A stretch of 64,000 nt of DNA from Pedobacter xixiisoli (GTDB taxonomy: Bacteria; Bacteroidota; Bacteroidia; Sphingobacteriales; Sphingobacteriaceae). Each line of letters begins with the position of its first letter. The first letter of the stretch is position 1. A program made the translations under genes and the position numbers. The stretch spans positions 744,001 through 808,000 of the forward strand of contig NZ_OCMT01000001.1 in NCBI RefSeq assembly GCF_900215335.1. Reading direction: 5' to 3'. Positions 17,012-27,300 of this stretch are shown piece after piece. A model generated the notes under the pieces. The model made no database searches. It saw only the letters and a program-made list of their open reading frames with translations, and was not told the origin of the DNA.

Positions 17012-18787
17012 ATGTACATAAGGTTTGTAAGTTTTGTAGACCAGCTAAATAAATATAGACAAAGCAAAATTTCTAACCGAAACTTCCTAGTGTTTGCTGC
17101 TGTTTTCGTTGGGATTTTCGCAGGTTTGGCGGCGGCTCTTTTAAAAGGAATTACACACCACATTCAACATTTTCTTCAGTCAGATTTACATTGGCAATAT
17201 AAGTATTACCTGTACCTTTTATTTCCTACCATTGGTATCTTGCTTTCGGTAATTTACGTAAAGCGCTTTATCCGAAAAGGTAAGTTTGAGATGGGTTTAA
17301 CGCCATTGTTGTATACCATTTCAAAGAAATCAAGCAGGGTAGAAGCTCATAACACTTATTCACAGATTATTACTGCTGCAATTACTGTGGGCTTTGGTGG
17401 TTCTACTGGTTTAGAAGCGCCTATTGCTACTTCGGGGGCTGCAATTGGTTCTAATGTTGGTAGATTTTTAGGGTTGAGTTACCGCGAGATAACTTTGTTG
17501 CTCGCTTGTGGTGCAGCGGCAGGTATTGCAGGAGCTTTTAACAGTCCAATTGCGGGTATTGTATTTGCCATCGAAATTTTATTGCCCGAATTTTCTATTC
17601 CCGCTTTCATTCCCTTATTGCTTTCTGCAGCTACTGCTTCGGTTGTGGCTCGTTTGTTCTTTAAAGAGCAGCTTTTCTTTTTGGTTACCGAAGGCTGGGA
17701 ATTGAAAGCATTGTTATTCTATGTAGTTTTGGCTGTGGTTATTGGTTTGTATTCGTACTATTTCACGAAAATGAATAAACTGATTAAAGGTTCGTTCTAT
17801 AAAATCAAAAATCCTTACTATAAAATAGCTGTTGGCGGTTTAATTTTAGGATTGCTGGTGTTTCTTTTTCCTAGTTTGTATGGCGAGGGTTACCTTACGA
17901 TTAACAGTTTGCTTAAAGGAGACCATACTGCGATTATTAGCAATAGCATTTTTTCTCAATTTAGCGATTTACCATTTGTAGTTATCGTTTTTGCACTGGT
18001 TACGGTAATGTTTAAGTCGGTTGCTACGCTGGTAACCTTGGCTGCTGGTGGTAATGGCGGTACTTTTGCACCAAGTTTAATTATTGGTGGTATGTTGGGC
18101 TTTATCATCGCTTACACGGTTAATCTTTTAGGGATTGCCGAGCTGAATGTGGCTAACTTTATTGTTGCAGGCATGGCAGCGGCCTTAGGTTCCGTAATGC
18201 ATGCGCCATTAACGGGTATTTTTTTAATTGCAGAAATTACTGGTGGATATGTATTGATGGTTCCTTTGATGATTACCACGGCCATTGCTTATTTTATCAG
18301 TAGGGGCGTAAGTCAGTATTCTATTTATACCAAACCCTTGGTAGATGCTGGTCATCTTTCGCATCACGAAGATAAAGACACCACAGTGTTGAATATGATG
18401 AGCCTAAAATCTCTGATTGAAAAAGACCAACTAATTTTAAAAGATACTGACCTTTTGAGTGATAGAATTGCCGATATTTTAAACTCGAAAAGAAACGTAA
18501 TCCCTGTGGTGAACGAAAGTAAGGTTTTTCAAGGTGTGGTTTACATTGAAACTATCTTGAAGCATGTCTCTGAAAAATCAATAGCTAGTATAGCTATTAT
18601 TGATATTACCGATATGCCTGCAGAAGTTGCTTCTATCACTAATAATGTAAAAGAAGTGCTGAAGAAGATGGAACAAGAAAATTTATGGGTAATGCCGGTT
18701 ATAGATTACTCTGGCGCTTACGTAGGTTTAGTTTCTAAAACCAATATCTTCAACAAGTACAGAGCAATGTTAAGCCGCCAAAATTAA
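17012..18787 (+). CDS. ClC-family chloride channel/antiporter with C-terminal CBS pair
   Basis: A 591-residue membrane protein. The ClC pore motifs are GGSTGLEAPIATSGAAIGS (the GxEGP-type motif, here GLEAP), GAFNSPIAGIVFAIE and GGNGGTFAPSLIIGG. About 440 residues of membrane helices precede two cytoplasmic CBS domains (roughly 455-510 and 525-585). ClC proteins conduct or exchange chloride or fluoride; CBS domains often sense adenine nucleotides. The change from GREGP/GKEGP to GLEAP is worth noting because that loop helps shape selectivity. It follows the pseudouridine synthase gene closely and ends 3 nt from the convergent histidine kinase gene, with no terminator between them. Confidence 0.9.
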   Translation: MYIRFVSFVDQLNKYRQSKISNRNFLVFAAVFVGIFAGLAAALLKGITHHIQHFLQSDLHWQYKYYLYLLFPTIGILLSVIYVKRFIRKGKFEMGLTPLLYTISKKSSRVEAHNTYSQIITAAITVGFGGSTGLEAPIATSGAAIGSNVGRFLGLSYREITLLLACGAAAGIAGAFNSPIAGIVFAIEILLPEFSIPAFIPLLLSAATASVVARLFFKEQLFFLVTEGWELKALLFYVVLAVVIGLYSYYFTKMNKLIKGSFYKIKNPYYKIAVGGLILGLLVFLFPSLYGEGYLTINSLLKGDHTAIISNSIFSQFSDLPFVVIVFALVTVMFKSVATLVTLAAGGNGGTFAPSLIIGGMLGFIIAYTVNLLGIAELNVANFIVAGMAAALGSVMHAPLTGIFLIAEITGGYVLMVPLMITTAIAYFISRGVSQYSIYTKPLVDAGHLSHHEDKDTTVLNMMSLKSLIEKDQLILKDTDLLSDRIADILNSKRNVIPVVNESKVFQGVVYIETILKHVSEKSIASIAIIDITDMPAEVASITNNVKEVLKKMEQENLWVMPVIDYSGAYVGLVSKTNIFNKYRAMLSRQN

Positions 18788-18790
18788 CTT

Positions 18791-20914
18791 TTATTTTAAA
18801 GGTAATTCTACGTAGAAGATAGTTCCGCCATCGGCGTTATCTTCTAACCATATTTTACCACTGTGGCTTTCGATAATCTGTTTGCTAATAGAAAGACCGA
18901 TCCCAAAAGGTTGTTCTCCCGCAGTTCCCGTACGTTTGGCATTGGTAAACATTTCGAAGATTTTCTCCTTGTCAATATCTGGAACGCCAATACCTTGGTC
19001 AACAATTTTTACGCATACAGAATTCATTCTTCGTTCTAAAACGATCAGTATTTCTGTTTTAAGTGCACTGAATTTAATGGCGTTAACTATTAGATTGTTA
19101 AAAACACGCCAAATTTTTTCACGGCTAATAGGAATTACAATTGGACCACCACTAATGAAGATAATTTTCTGTTTCTTCTCATCGGCTTTGTATTGCAGTA
19201 ATTCGGTGCATTGCCTCAACAGCTGCTGTAAATCAATGCTTTCTTTTTTTAGAACTTCATTCTCAATAGCCAGCCCCGAGTTAAGCAGTTGGTTAATCAT
19301 TTCGATAGAATTAGAGCCAGAGCTTTCTATCAATTGAAGCATCTCTTTGTCTTCCTTAGTAAACCTATGTTCTTCGCTCAATAACAAATTTGCAATGCCC
19401 ACCATTCCGCCGATAGGATTTTTAAGGTCATGCGCCATAATTTTCATCATTTTTGCATAATCATTGTTCCTGCTCTCTAGGCTAAGCATGGTTTTTTCGA
19501 GTTGCTTATTATATTCTAACGTTCCTTTTTCTGTGATTTTTGCCTGTTTGGCATTTTTAACCACTAGCCAAACCATAATCAGTAGCATTAACCCAAATAA
19601 AATAGCGCCTACCAAATAAACTGTTTTGCTTTGATTTACTTTTTCTAGGTTTTTTAGTGTTTGTTGGTCCTCAAAACTTTTAAAAGCTTGGTCAATATTG
19701 ATTTTGCTTAACTCGCTATTTACTTTATTTAAACTATCTGAAGCATTATTGTAAAGTCTAAGATTTTCTAAAGCCGCTTGGTAGTCACCTTCTTCCGTAG
19801 CAATGTCGCTTTTTACTTTGTAGAGTCTTAAACTATTTGCCAGAGATAGTTCTGGCTCCAATTTGATGAGCTGTTCTGTCACATTCAACATAGAATCTGC
19901 CTTCTGTGAGTTGCCTGTGCTGCTATATACCTTGGCCAATTTGATATAAGCAGTTATTTTGGATGCATCATTAGCGTAATCGTTAATGGCAATGCACTGC
20001 TCTAAGTAATCTTTTGCGAGTTCAAAATTTCCCTTCTTGCTAAATAGTCCGCCAATGTTATCTAATGCGACAATTTTAGCAGACATTACCTGTGCATAAT
20101 TTACATCAGTTTTTTTCTCTTGGTTTAAAATATAGGAAAGATTTTTCTTGTAAAAATGTAAAGCGCTATCTAATTTTTCTGCTCGCTCATAAGAAAAGCC
20201 AGCGTTATTTAATGCTCCCTGTGTTAGATAAAATAAACTAGAAGGACTTACATCTTTTGCAGCCTGTATGGCATTATAAGCATCAATTTGGTATTTAGCG
20301 GAACTAGAAAATTTTCCTTGTAAGTAATAAATCTGTGCTATTTTAGATAGAAAATCACAGTAATTTACTGGGTCGCTTTCCTTGTTTAAAAAAAGTCTAA
20401 CCTTAAAATAATACTCAAGTGTTTTATCATACTGTTTGAAATACAAAAATACATCACTCTTTAAAATTAAAGCTCTAATGTAATTTCGTTTGTTTGCTGT
20501 AATAACCTGTTCATTTTTAAATAAATGCAAAAGACTATCTGCATAAATGTTCATCAAGTTTTTGTCTGGAAAAACAGCTTGAGACCTGAAAATATAATAA
20601 GGTGTAAGACTTTCTATATCTGTAGAAGAAATTAGAGGCTTTAAAGAATCTAAGGATTTTGTAACCTGATTTAAATTTCTTGATTTATAAAAGTTGTCAA
20701 TTTTTTCGAATTCAGTTTTATATTTAGCGGTTTGTCCATTTTCGTTACCGTTTTTATTGCAAGCGTAAAAAAATATGATGATAAAAATTAAAAATACCGA
20801 ACTAAAAATATTAAAGTGAGATTTCTTATTTAGATGTTGCCATAAATTTAATTGGGGCATGATAGGTTGAAACTTTTTCAAAAATAATAGAGCTGTTAAT
20901 ATGAGGTTGTTCAA
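18791..20914 (-). CDS. TPR-containing sensor histidine kinase
   Basis: A 707-residue sensor. Near the N-terminus a hydrophobic stretch ends in FFYACNKN, which may be a relaxed lipobox, so the sensor part could be lipid-anchored. Tetratricopeptide-like repeats fill about residues 100-400 (for example SALHFYKKNLSYILNQ and GNFELAKDYLEQCIAIND). A transmembrane helix near 430-455 is followed by the HisKA domain with H495 in MAHDLKNPIGG and an ATPase domain with GIGVPDIDKEKIFEMF and FGIGLSISKQIIE. No receiver domain and no response-regulator gene is adjacent, so it is an orphan kinase. A start at a later Met (20860) is possible. The signal is unknown. Confidence 0.88.
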   Translation of the reverse strand: MNNLILTALLFLKKFQPIMPQLNLWQHLNKKSHFNIFSSVFLIFIIIFFYACNKNGNENGQTAKYKTEFEKIDNFYKSRNLNQVTKSLDSLKPLISSTDIESLTPYYIFRSQAVFPDKNLMNIYADSLLHLFKNEQVITANKRNYIRALILKSDVFLYFKQYDKTLEYYFKVRLFLNKESDPVNYCDFLSKIAQIYYLQGKFSSSAKYQIDAYNAIQAAKDVSPSSLFYLTQGALNNAGFSYERAEKLDSALHFYKKNLSYILNQEKKTDVNYAQVMSAKIVALDNIGGLFSKKGNFELAKDYLEQCIAINDYANDASKITAYIKLAKVYSSTGNSQKADSMLNVTEQLIKLEPELSLANSLRLYKVKSDIATEEGDYQAALENLRLYNNASDSLNKVNSELSKINIDQAFKSFEDQQTLKNLEKVNQSKTVYLVGAILFGLMLLIMVWLVVKNAKQAKITEKGTLEYNKQLEKTMLSLESRNNDYAKMMKIMAHDLKNPIGGMVGIANLLLSEEHRFTKEDKEMLQLIESSGSNSIEMINQLLNSGLAIENEVLKKESIDLQQLLRQCTELLQYKADEKKQKIIFISGGPIVIPISREKIWRVFNNLIVNAIKFSALKTEILIVLERRMNSVCVKIVDQGIGVPDIDKEKIFEMFTNAKRTGTAGEQPFGIGLSISKQIIESHSGKIWLEDNADGGTIFYVELPLK

Positions 20915-21072
20915 ATCTACTCAAAACTTTTAAGAATGCCTTGTTGTTTTTTGTAAAATTCTATCATTGTGCTTGTTGTATAATTTTTTTGTTAGGTAAT
21001 TATTGTGCTGTTGATAAGAAAATTTGCTAATCAGCTCAAATTGTTAAACCTTAGCGTTTTCAAATATATATT

Positions 21073-21537
21073 ATGCAAGATTTAAGTGCACTGAGCCAAG
21101 TTGCCGAGTTTCATCAAACTTTTAAACATCCAATTGTAGAAGAAGCGTCAATTCCTTCTAAAGTTAGAAGCCAATTGAGGATAGATTTAATAGCAGAAGA
21201 ACTGAAAGAATTACAAGAAGCTGTAGAAAATAACGACTTAGTAGAAGTAGCCGATGCCTTATGTGATTTGCAGTATGTTTTGGCTGGTGCTGTATTAGAG
21301 TTCGGTTTGGGCGCTAAATTTAAAACATTGTTTGATGAGGTGCATCGTTCTAATATGAGCAAGGCATGTAAAACCGTAGAGGAAGCAGAGCAAACAATTG
21401 CGCATTACAAGCAAAAGGATAATGTAGAAGCTTATTATAAAGAAATAGAAGGCTTATATTTGGTGTATCGAAAAGGGGATGATAAAACATTAAAATCTAT
21501 CAACTATTCGCCAGCAGATATTAAAGGATTAATATAA
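21073..21537 (+). CDS. MazG-like nucleotide pyrophosphohydrolase
   Basis: A 154-residue all-alpha protein with the metal-binding pattern of MazG/PRA-PH-type enzymes: EELKELQEAVE on one helix and DALCDLQYVLAGAV on the next (ExxE and DxxxD type). These enzymes hydrolyse NTPs or related nucleotides to monophosphates and pyrophosphate, often to clean the nucleotide pool. It is followed by a MaoC-like gene after 22 nt. It is divergent from the kinase gene, whose start is 158 nt away. The substrate is unknown. Confidence 0.8.
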   Translation: MQDLSALSQVAEFHQTFKHPIVEEASIPSKVRSQLRIDLIAEELKELQEAVENNDLVEVADALCDLQYVLAGAVLEFGLGAKFKTLFDEVHRSNMSKACKTVEEAEQTIAHYKQKDNVEAYYKEIEGLYLVYRKGDDKTLKSINYSPADIKGLI

Positions 21538-21559
21538 AAGATTATAGAGCGAGATATTT

Positions 21560-22021
21560 ATGATTAAAATTAGCAGTCACGATCAGTTTGCGGCCTATTT
21601 GGGTAAAGAATTAGGTACGTCAACCTGGTATCAGATTAACCAAGAGCAGATCAATAAATTTGCAGATGCCACTTTAGATCATCAGTGGATTCATACCAAT
21701 CCAGAAAAAGCGGCTACAGATAGTCCGTTTAAAACCACCATTGCCCATGGCTACTTGACTTTGTCGTTAGTACCGTATTTATGGCAGCAAATTGCCGAAA
21801 TCAGCAAGTTAAAAATGGAGATAAACTACGGTATAGAAAGTTTGAAGTTTGGTCAAGCAGTTACTGTAGATAGCGAAGTTAGATTAAAAGCAAGTTTGAA
21901 ATCTATTTTAAACTTAAGAGGAATTACTAAGGTTTGCATAGAGGTAGTGTTAGAAATAAAAGATCAAGCAAAGCCTGCATTTACTGGCGAGGTATTGTTC
22001 TTGTATCATTTCGAGGCATAA
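21560..22021 (+). CDS. MaoC-like (R)-specific enoyl-CoA hydratase
   Basis: A 153-residue single hot-dog-fold protein. The hydratase motif is clear: FADATLDHQWIHTNPEKA with catalytic D40 and H45, followed by TTIAHGYLTLSLVP. It hydrates trans-2-enoyl-CoA (or acyl carrier protein) thioesters, linking fatty acid oxidation or synthesis to (R)-3-hydroxyacyl intermediates. No fatty-acid genes are nearby, so the pathway is open. A strong terminator follows. Confidence 0.88.
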   Translation: MIKISSHDQFAAYLGKELGTSTWYQINQEQINKFADATLDHQWIHTNPEKAATDSPFKTTIAHGYLTLSLVPYLWQQIAEISKLKMEINYGIESLKFGQAVTVDSEVRLKASLKSILNLRGITKVCIEVVLEIKDQAKPAFTGEVLFLYHFEA

Positions 22022-22042
22022 TAATTCTATTATCCTTATCAT

Positions 22043-22077
22043 AAATAGCCGATATATTGTATCGGCTATTTTGTTTT
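22043..22077 (+). terminator. Rho-independent terminator after the MaoC-like gene
   Basis: Arms AAATAGCCGATA (22043-22054) and TATCGGCTATTT (22060-22071) pair over 12 bp with loop TATTG, followed by TGTTTTTT. Confidence 0.88.
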
Positions 22078-22146
22078 TTGTACTATCTTTAGCATTACCA
22101 AATAACTACCGACAAGTGCATACAAACTTGCTCTAATAACCCTGTA

Positions 22147-24072
22147 ATGTTTAAAATGCTATTACGAACTGCTGTATTTTTACTGTTCTTATTTTGTTTT
22201 ATTTCCGCTGATGCACAAAAGGCAGTTGTTTTTAATAAGAAAAGTTATGAGCATATCTTTGTACGGGGAGAAATTGTAGCCTTAGAAGATCCTGAAAGCA
22301 AATTAACTTTTGAAGAAATTTCTAGTGAAACTTATCATCATAAATTTTTAACTAATGTAGACTATTATCCTAAAAACTATAATCGAAATTCGAGTTATTG
22401 GTATAGGATAAAGGTTCGGTTTGAAGAAGATTTAGATAAATCAAGCGTAATAGAATTCTTTGATCAGGTAACCGATTACATTGATGCCTATGTTCCTGAT
22501 CAAGATGGGAAGTATATTCATGCTAAAACTGGTGCAGATTTAGCTTTTAATGAGCGCTTATTCAAACATAAAAATTTCGAGTTCCTGATCAAAAACCTTA
22601 AAAAGGGAGATTATTACTACTATTTCAAGGTAAAATCGAAAGATAGGGTAAACGTCATCATCGTTTTTAGAACTGTAGAAAGGTTTATTCAGTACGGGTT
22701 AACTGAGTATCTTACCTATGGTCTGTTTTATGGAATGATTTTTATCTTCAGTTTCCATAATTTGTTAATGTATTTGGCCGTACGTAGAAAGCAATATCTC
22801 TATTACATCTTATATATTATCAGCGTTGGTCTTTACGAGGTTTCCATAGATGGAATTGCTTATCAATACCTTTGGCCTCAGCATCCGGTTTGGAATGAAT
22901 ACGCTTATGGTATCGCACTGTTTTGCATCAGTTCTTTTGCACTTATTTTTACGAAAGAACTTTTACATGTCAAACAGAAAGCACCTTTCTATTTTAAGTT
23001 GATTAATATAGTTCTTGCGTTGCGTTTGCTGTTTTTCTTATTGTGCCTATTTTATAATCCTGATTGGTTTAAATATAAGTTCATCGAGTTTATTCCTTTA
23101 TCGGTTGGTTTTATTACTGGTATCTATATTTTATGGAGAAAAAAATACAGACCAGCACGGTTTTTTGTGGTCGGTTATTCCTTTCTTTTCCTAGGCTTTG
23201 TCATCAAAATCATTCATATTTTGGGCTACGCCAGACATATACCTGGAGCTTTAGGTTATTATAGTTTAAGTTTCGGTTTCTTATTGGAAATGGTATTTCT
23301 TTCATTTGCGATTGGTGACCAAGTGCGCATCCTGAAACGCAAAAAAGAAAACGCTCAAAAACAGATCATCAAGCAAATGCAGTTAAATGCTGAAATGCAG
23401 GAAAATTTGAATAGGGAATTAGAAGCTAAGGTAGAGCAAAGAACAACCGAAGTTAAAAAACAAGCCATTGCTTTACAACAACAAAACGAGACCATAGAGC
23501 AGCAGAACGAAGAATTACTTTTAAAAAATACCTTGCTACAAGATCAATCGGAAGAGATTTCTAGAATGAATGTGTTGCTCGAAAAAGACAATATTAATTT
23601 AAAAACGAGCATAGAAAAAGTTACGGATGCCCGTGTAAATGCTACCGAGCTAGATTTTGATGAGTTTAGTCAGAAATATCCTGATAAGGAATCTTGCTAT
23701 AAGTTTCTATCAGAATTGAAGTGGGAGAGTGGTTACAGCTGCTTAAAATGCCATCACACCAATTACTGTAATGGTAAAGTTCCTTATAACAGGCGCTGTA
23801 CCAAATGTGCTTATGAGGAATCTGTTTTGCATCATACCATTTTCGAGAACAACCGTATCCCTATCAATAAAGCATTTTATCTAGTTTATTTAATGTATAA
23901 TTCTAAGGGTACCATCTCTTCTCATAAGCTATCAGATAAGCTTGGAATTAGACAAAGTACCTGCTGGACATATGCTTCTAAAGTTAAAAAAGTAATGGAA
24001 GAGCGTAAAAAGGACCTGCGTGGCAGTGGAAAATCTGGTTGGAGTAAGATTGTACTCGACAAAAAAGCTTAA
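22147..24072 (+). CDS. 7TMR-DISM receptor fused to IS1595-type transposase zinc ribbon and HTH
   Basis: A 641-residue protein of unusual build. After a signal peptide (FCFISADAQ), residues 25-165 resemble the extracellular 7TMR-DISMED2 beta-sandwich, and residues about 185-390 hold the seven-helix DISM membrane region. A long coiled coil follows (about 395-495, EAKVEQRTTEVKKQAIALQQQ). The end is neither a kinase nor a cyclase: it has a zinc ribbon with C532-x2-C535 and C551-x2-C554, then TIFENNRIPINKAFYLVYLM and SSHKLSDKLGIRQSTCWTYASKV, which match the N-terminal DNA-binding part of IS1595-family transposases. The DDE catalytic domain that should come next is absent. It sits upstream of a polysaccharide utilisation locus on the same strand. 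A membrane-tethered transcription factor is the obvious reading, unproven. Confidence 0.82.
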   Translation: MFKMLLRTAVFLLFLFCFISADAQKAVVFNKKSYEHIFVRGEIVALEDPESKLTFEEISSETYHHKFLTNVDYYPKNYNRNSSYWYRIKVRFEEDLDKSSVIEFFDQVTDYIDAYVPDQDGKYIHAKTGADLAFNERLFKHKNFEFLIKNLKKGDYYYYFKVKSKDRVNVIIVFRTVERFIQYGLTEYLTYGLFYGMIFIFSFHNLLMYLAVRRKQYLYYILYIISVGLYEVSIDGIAYQYLWPQHPVWNEYAYGIALFCISSFALIFTKELLHVKQKAPFYFKLINIVLALRLLFFLLCLFYNPDWFKYKFIEFIPLSVGFITGIYILWRKKYRPARFFVVGYSFLFLGFVIKIIHILGYARHIPGALGYYSLSFGFLLEMVFLSFAIGDQVRILKRKKENAQKQIIKQMQLNAEMQENLNRELEAKVEQRTTEVKKQAIALQQQNETIEQQNEELLLKNTLLQDQSEEISRMNVLLEKDNINLKTSIEKVTDARVNATELDFDEFSQKYPDKESCYKFLSELKWESGYSCLKCHHTNYCNGKVPYNRRCTKCAYEESVLHHTIFENNRIPINKAFYLVYLMYNSKGTISSHKLSDKLGIRQSTCWTYASKVKKVMEERKKDLRGSGKSGWSKIVLDKKA

Positions 24073-24358
24073 AAATCCCTCAAATTCTTTCTTACGCAAA
24101 CGTTTTCGTCTTTTTTTTATATTTTTTTTCATTGCGTTTTAAACGTATCATCTCTAAAAAATAACGATTGCTCATCAGGCAATTAATCAGTTACTTATGT
24201 CTTTTGCTACTTGAGATTAAAGCGTATCAATATTTTTATAATAGTCTAATTTACAGTTGTTTATGTGTTTTTGTTTCTTGCAAATGAGGAAAGAACACGG
24301 CTATATTTACAATGTCGAATTTGTTTGACAATAACCATTCATAAACCAAATTAACTGT
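24073..24358. other. Intergenic region before susC
   Basis: This 286-nt gap holds the end of the receptor gene, the palindromic operator-like site at 24094-24109 followed by a run of T, and about 240 nt of AT-rich leader. A TATATTTA near 24302 is close to the -7 consensus. No small gene is apparent. Confidence 0.4.
24094..24109. promoter_or_regulatory. LacI-type operator-like palindrome upstream of susC
   Basis: ACGCAAACGTTTTCGT is a 16-bp near-palindrome centred on CG with core AAACGTTT. Related sites occur upstream of the second GH2 gene (32460-32475, TCGCAAACGTTTCCGT) and uxuA (45790-45805, ACGCTAACGTTTCCGT). A central CG in such a palindrome is the classic LacI-family operator form. No LacI-family gene is in the window. 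Confidence 0.55.
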
Positions 24359-27300
24359 ATGAGTAAAATTCTATTCAAAAGGATTTTGCAGAAAACAATG
24401 CTTACACTGTTCTGGTGTATCATTCTGCAATTAGATGTTTTAGCCTTTAAAAATGGTAACGAAGTACCATTCTCCATCGCAGACAAATCTGTCATCAATA
24501 GAGCAGATGTAACTGGTGTGGTTAAAGATGATAAAGGTTTGCCATTACCTGGCGTAGGTGTAAAAGTTAAAGGAACGCAGCAGGGGGTAAGTACAGATGC
24601 TGAAGGTAAGTTCATTTTAAAAAATGTACCATCAAACGCGGTAATTGTATTTACAAGTATTGGCTTTAAAGAAAAGGAAGTGCTTTTTGATGGCAAGTCT
24701 GTAATTAACGTAACGCTTGAGGAAGATGCTAAGGGATTAAGTGAAGTAGTGGTAGTGGGATATGGAACTCAAAAGAAGGTAAATCTTACCGGTGCTGTAA
24801 CTGCTATTAGCGGCGAAGACCTAAGAAATAGACCTGTACCAAACGTAACTGCGGCCTTACAGGGGCAGGTACCCGGAGTTGTAGTAACCAGAAGTGGCGG
24901 CCAACCAGGTAAGGAAGGCTACAATTTGAGAATTAGAGGGACTAATTCTATTAATGGAACAGGGGCTTTAGTGCTGGTAGATGGTATTCAGATGGATTTG
25001 AACTTAATTAATCCAGATGATGTAGAAAGTATTTCCTTTTTGAAAGATGCTGCAGCTTCCGCTATTTACGGCGCTAGAGCTGCTGGTGGTGTAGTTTTGG
25101 TAACTACCAAATCCAGTACAAGTGGTAAAACCAAAATCAATTTCAATTCGTTTTACAGCTTCAATATCACTGCAAGACAACCAGAGCGTTTAAACTCTTG
25201 GGATGAGCAAACCTTGATAGATGAAGCACGTTTTAACGCTACTGGTGCAAGAGAGTTTACTCCAGAGCAAATTGAGTGGCTAAAAAATCCAAACTTTAAT
25301 TACCGCCCAAATTTAACTTCAAACCGTTGGGAATATTTTGATAATACCGATTGGATTAAAGCGGGTATGAGTACGGTAAATCATTCTCAAAACCATTCTC
25401 TATCTGTAGGCGGTGGAACAAAAGAACTAAATTATTTGCTTTCGGGAGGTTTTCAGAATAGTGACGGAGTATTACGCTACGGACCAGATGATAACTCGAG
25501 ATACAATCTCAAGCTTAATTTAAACACACAAATTAACAAGTACATAGATGCGAGTTTTGTGGTTGGCTACATCGGTCAGATTACCAATTCTAATTCTTTT
25601 TCTACTGGACAAATTGTGAATGCACTTTATCGGGTAAGAACACGTCAATCGCTTTATACACCAGCAGAAGACACTACTGGTCAACCTTACAATGGCGATT
25701 TGCAAGTCAACCCTGTTGATATTGAAAAAAATGCTGGATTTACACGTGAAATGTATGAAAGTATGACTGGCAAAATCGACCTGAAGTTCAAGAATTTCAT
25801 CAAGGGATTGCAAATCAATACGGTGGCTTGGAGAAACCAAGATAATTTCAATTACGAGCAAAATAGACGCTCATTATATTGGTACGGTCGTAGCAATACA
25901 GAAGCCCCACGTTTTACTGCCAACGTACCTAACGGAATTACGGTCATTAAAAACAGAGGTTATTACGACAATTTACAAACTACGGTTGATTACGATTTGA
26001 AAGTTGCTGAGAAGCACAATTTTAAGGTAATGGGAGGTGCTTCTTATGAGCAATATCGTAAGGATGAAGTAAATGCTGCTGCAAATGGATTGTATAGTAA
26101 TGATACTTTCAGTTTAAATTTTGCTGAGCCTCTAAATAAGTTAGCAAGTGATAACGTAGAGACATACGCCTTTGCTTCTTTATTTGGAAGGTTCAATTAT
26201 AATTACGCAGAGAAATATTTATTCGAATCTACTTTTAGGTACGATGGAAGTTCGCGTTTAGACCCTAAAGCCAGATGGACTTTCTTCCCGTCGCTGTCAG
26301 CTGGTTGGAGAATTAGTGAAGAGAGCTTCATTAAAAATAACATCAAGCCAATCTCTAATTTAAAAATCAGAGCATCTTGGGGACGTGTAGGTAATGCTGT
26401 AGGTAGTGGAATTGGTAATTACGATTACATTACCGTTTTGGAATCTGCTAATAATTTAGTGCTAAATGGCGCAAGAGCCAATTATTTTTACCAAAATCGT
26501 TTGCCGTCTCCAGGTAAAACTTGGGAAACAGTGCAATCTGCCAATATAGGCCTAGATTTTGGCCTATTTAAAGAAAGACTTTCTGGAGCATTAGAATTCT
26601 ATCGTAACAAAAACATCAACATGTACGTAGATGTGAACTTACCAGGTATTGTGGGTGTGCAGCCCTCAAAAATTAACGGTGGTACTTTAGAAAACTGGGG
26701 TTGGGAGACAAACGTGAGGTGGAGAGATAAACTCGGGGCTGTTGGCTATAGTGTAGGATTAAACTTCTCTGATAACCAAAACAAATTAATAGATTTTAAC
26801 GGTGCTCGATTGATTGGTACTGGCGGCTTAATGAATGCGATCGAGGGTTTTCCGCTGAACACCATTTGGGGTTATAAAACAGGAGGTATTTTCCAAACTG
26901 ATGCAGAAGCGGCTGCTTACACTGCGCAAGCAAAATATCCATTTTTTGCTACGCCAAAAGCAGGAGATATTAAATATTTGGATTTGAACGGAGATGGCAT
27001 TATAGATGCAGGAAAAGGAACGCCAGAAGCTCCTGGAGATTTAGTGTATTTGGGTAATACAAGTGCTAGATATTCTTACGGTTTCGATATAGGCTTAAAC
27101 TGGAAAGGATTTGATTTCTTAGCGGCTTTTCAGGGAACACTTAAAAGATCATTTCTAATTGCTACAGAAACTTTATCCCCATTAAATGGTACTGCTAATA
27201 TGCCTTGGAGCATTCATATGGATAGATGGACACCTGATAATCCGAATGCCTTTTTCCCTAGGATGTACCAAACCAGCGACCACAATTACAGACCATCAGA

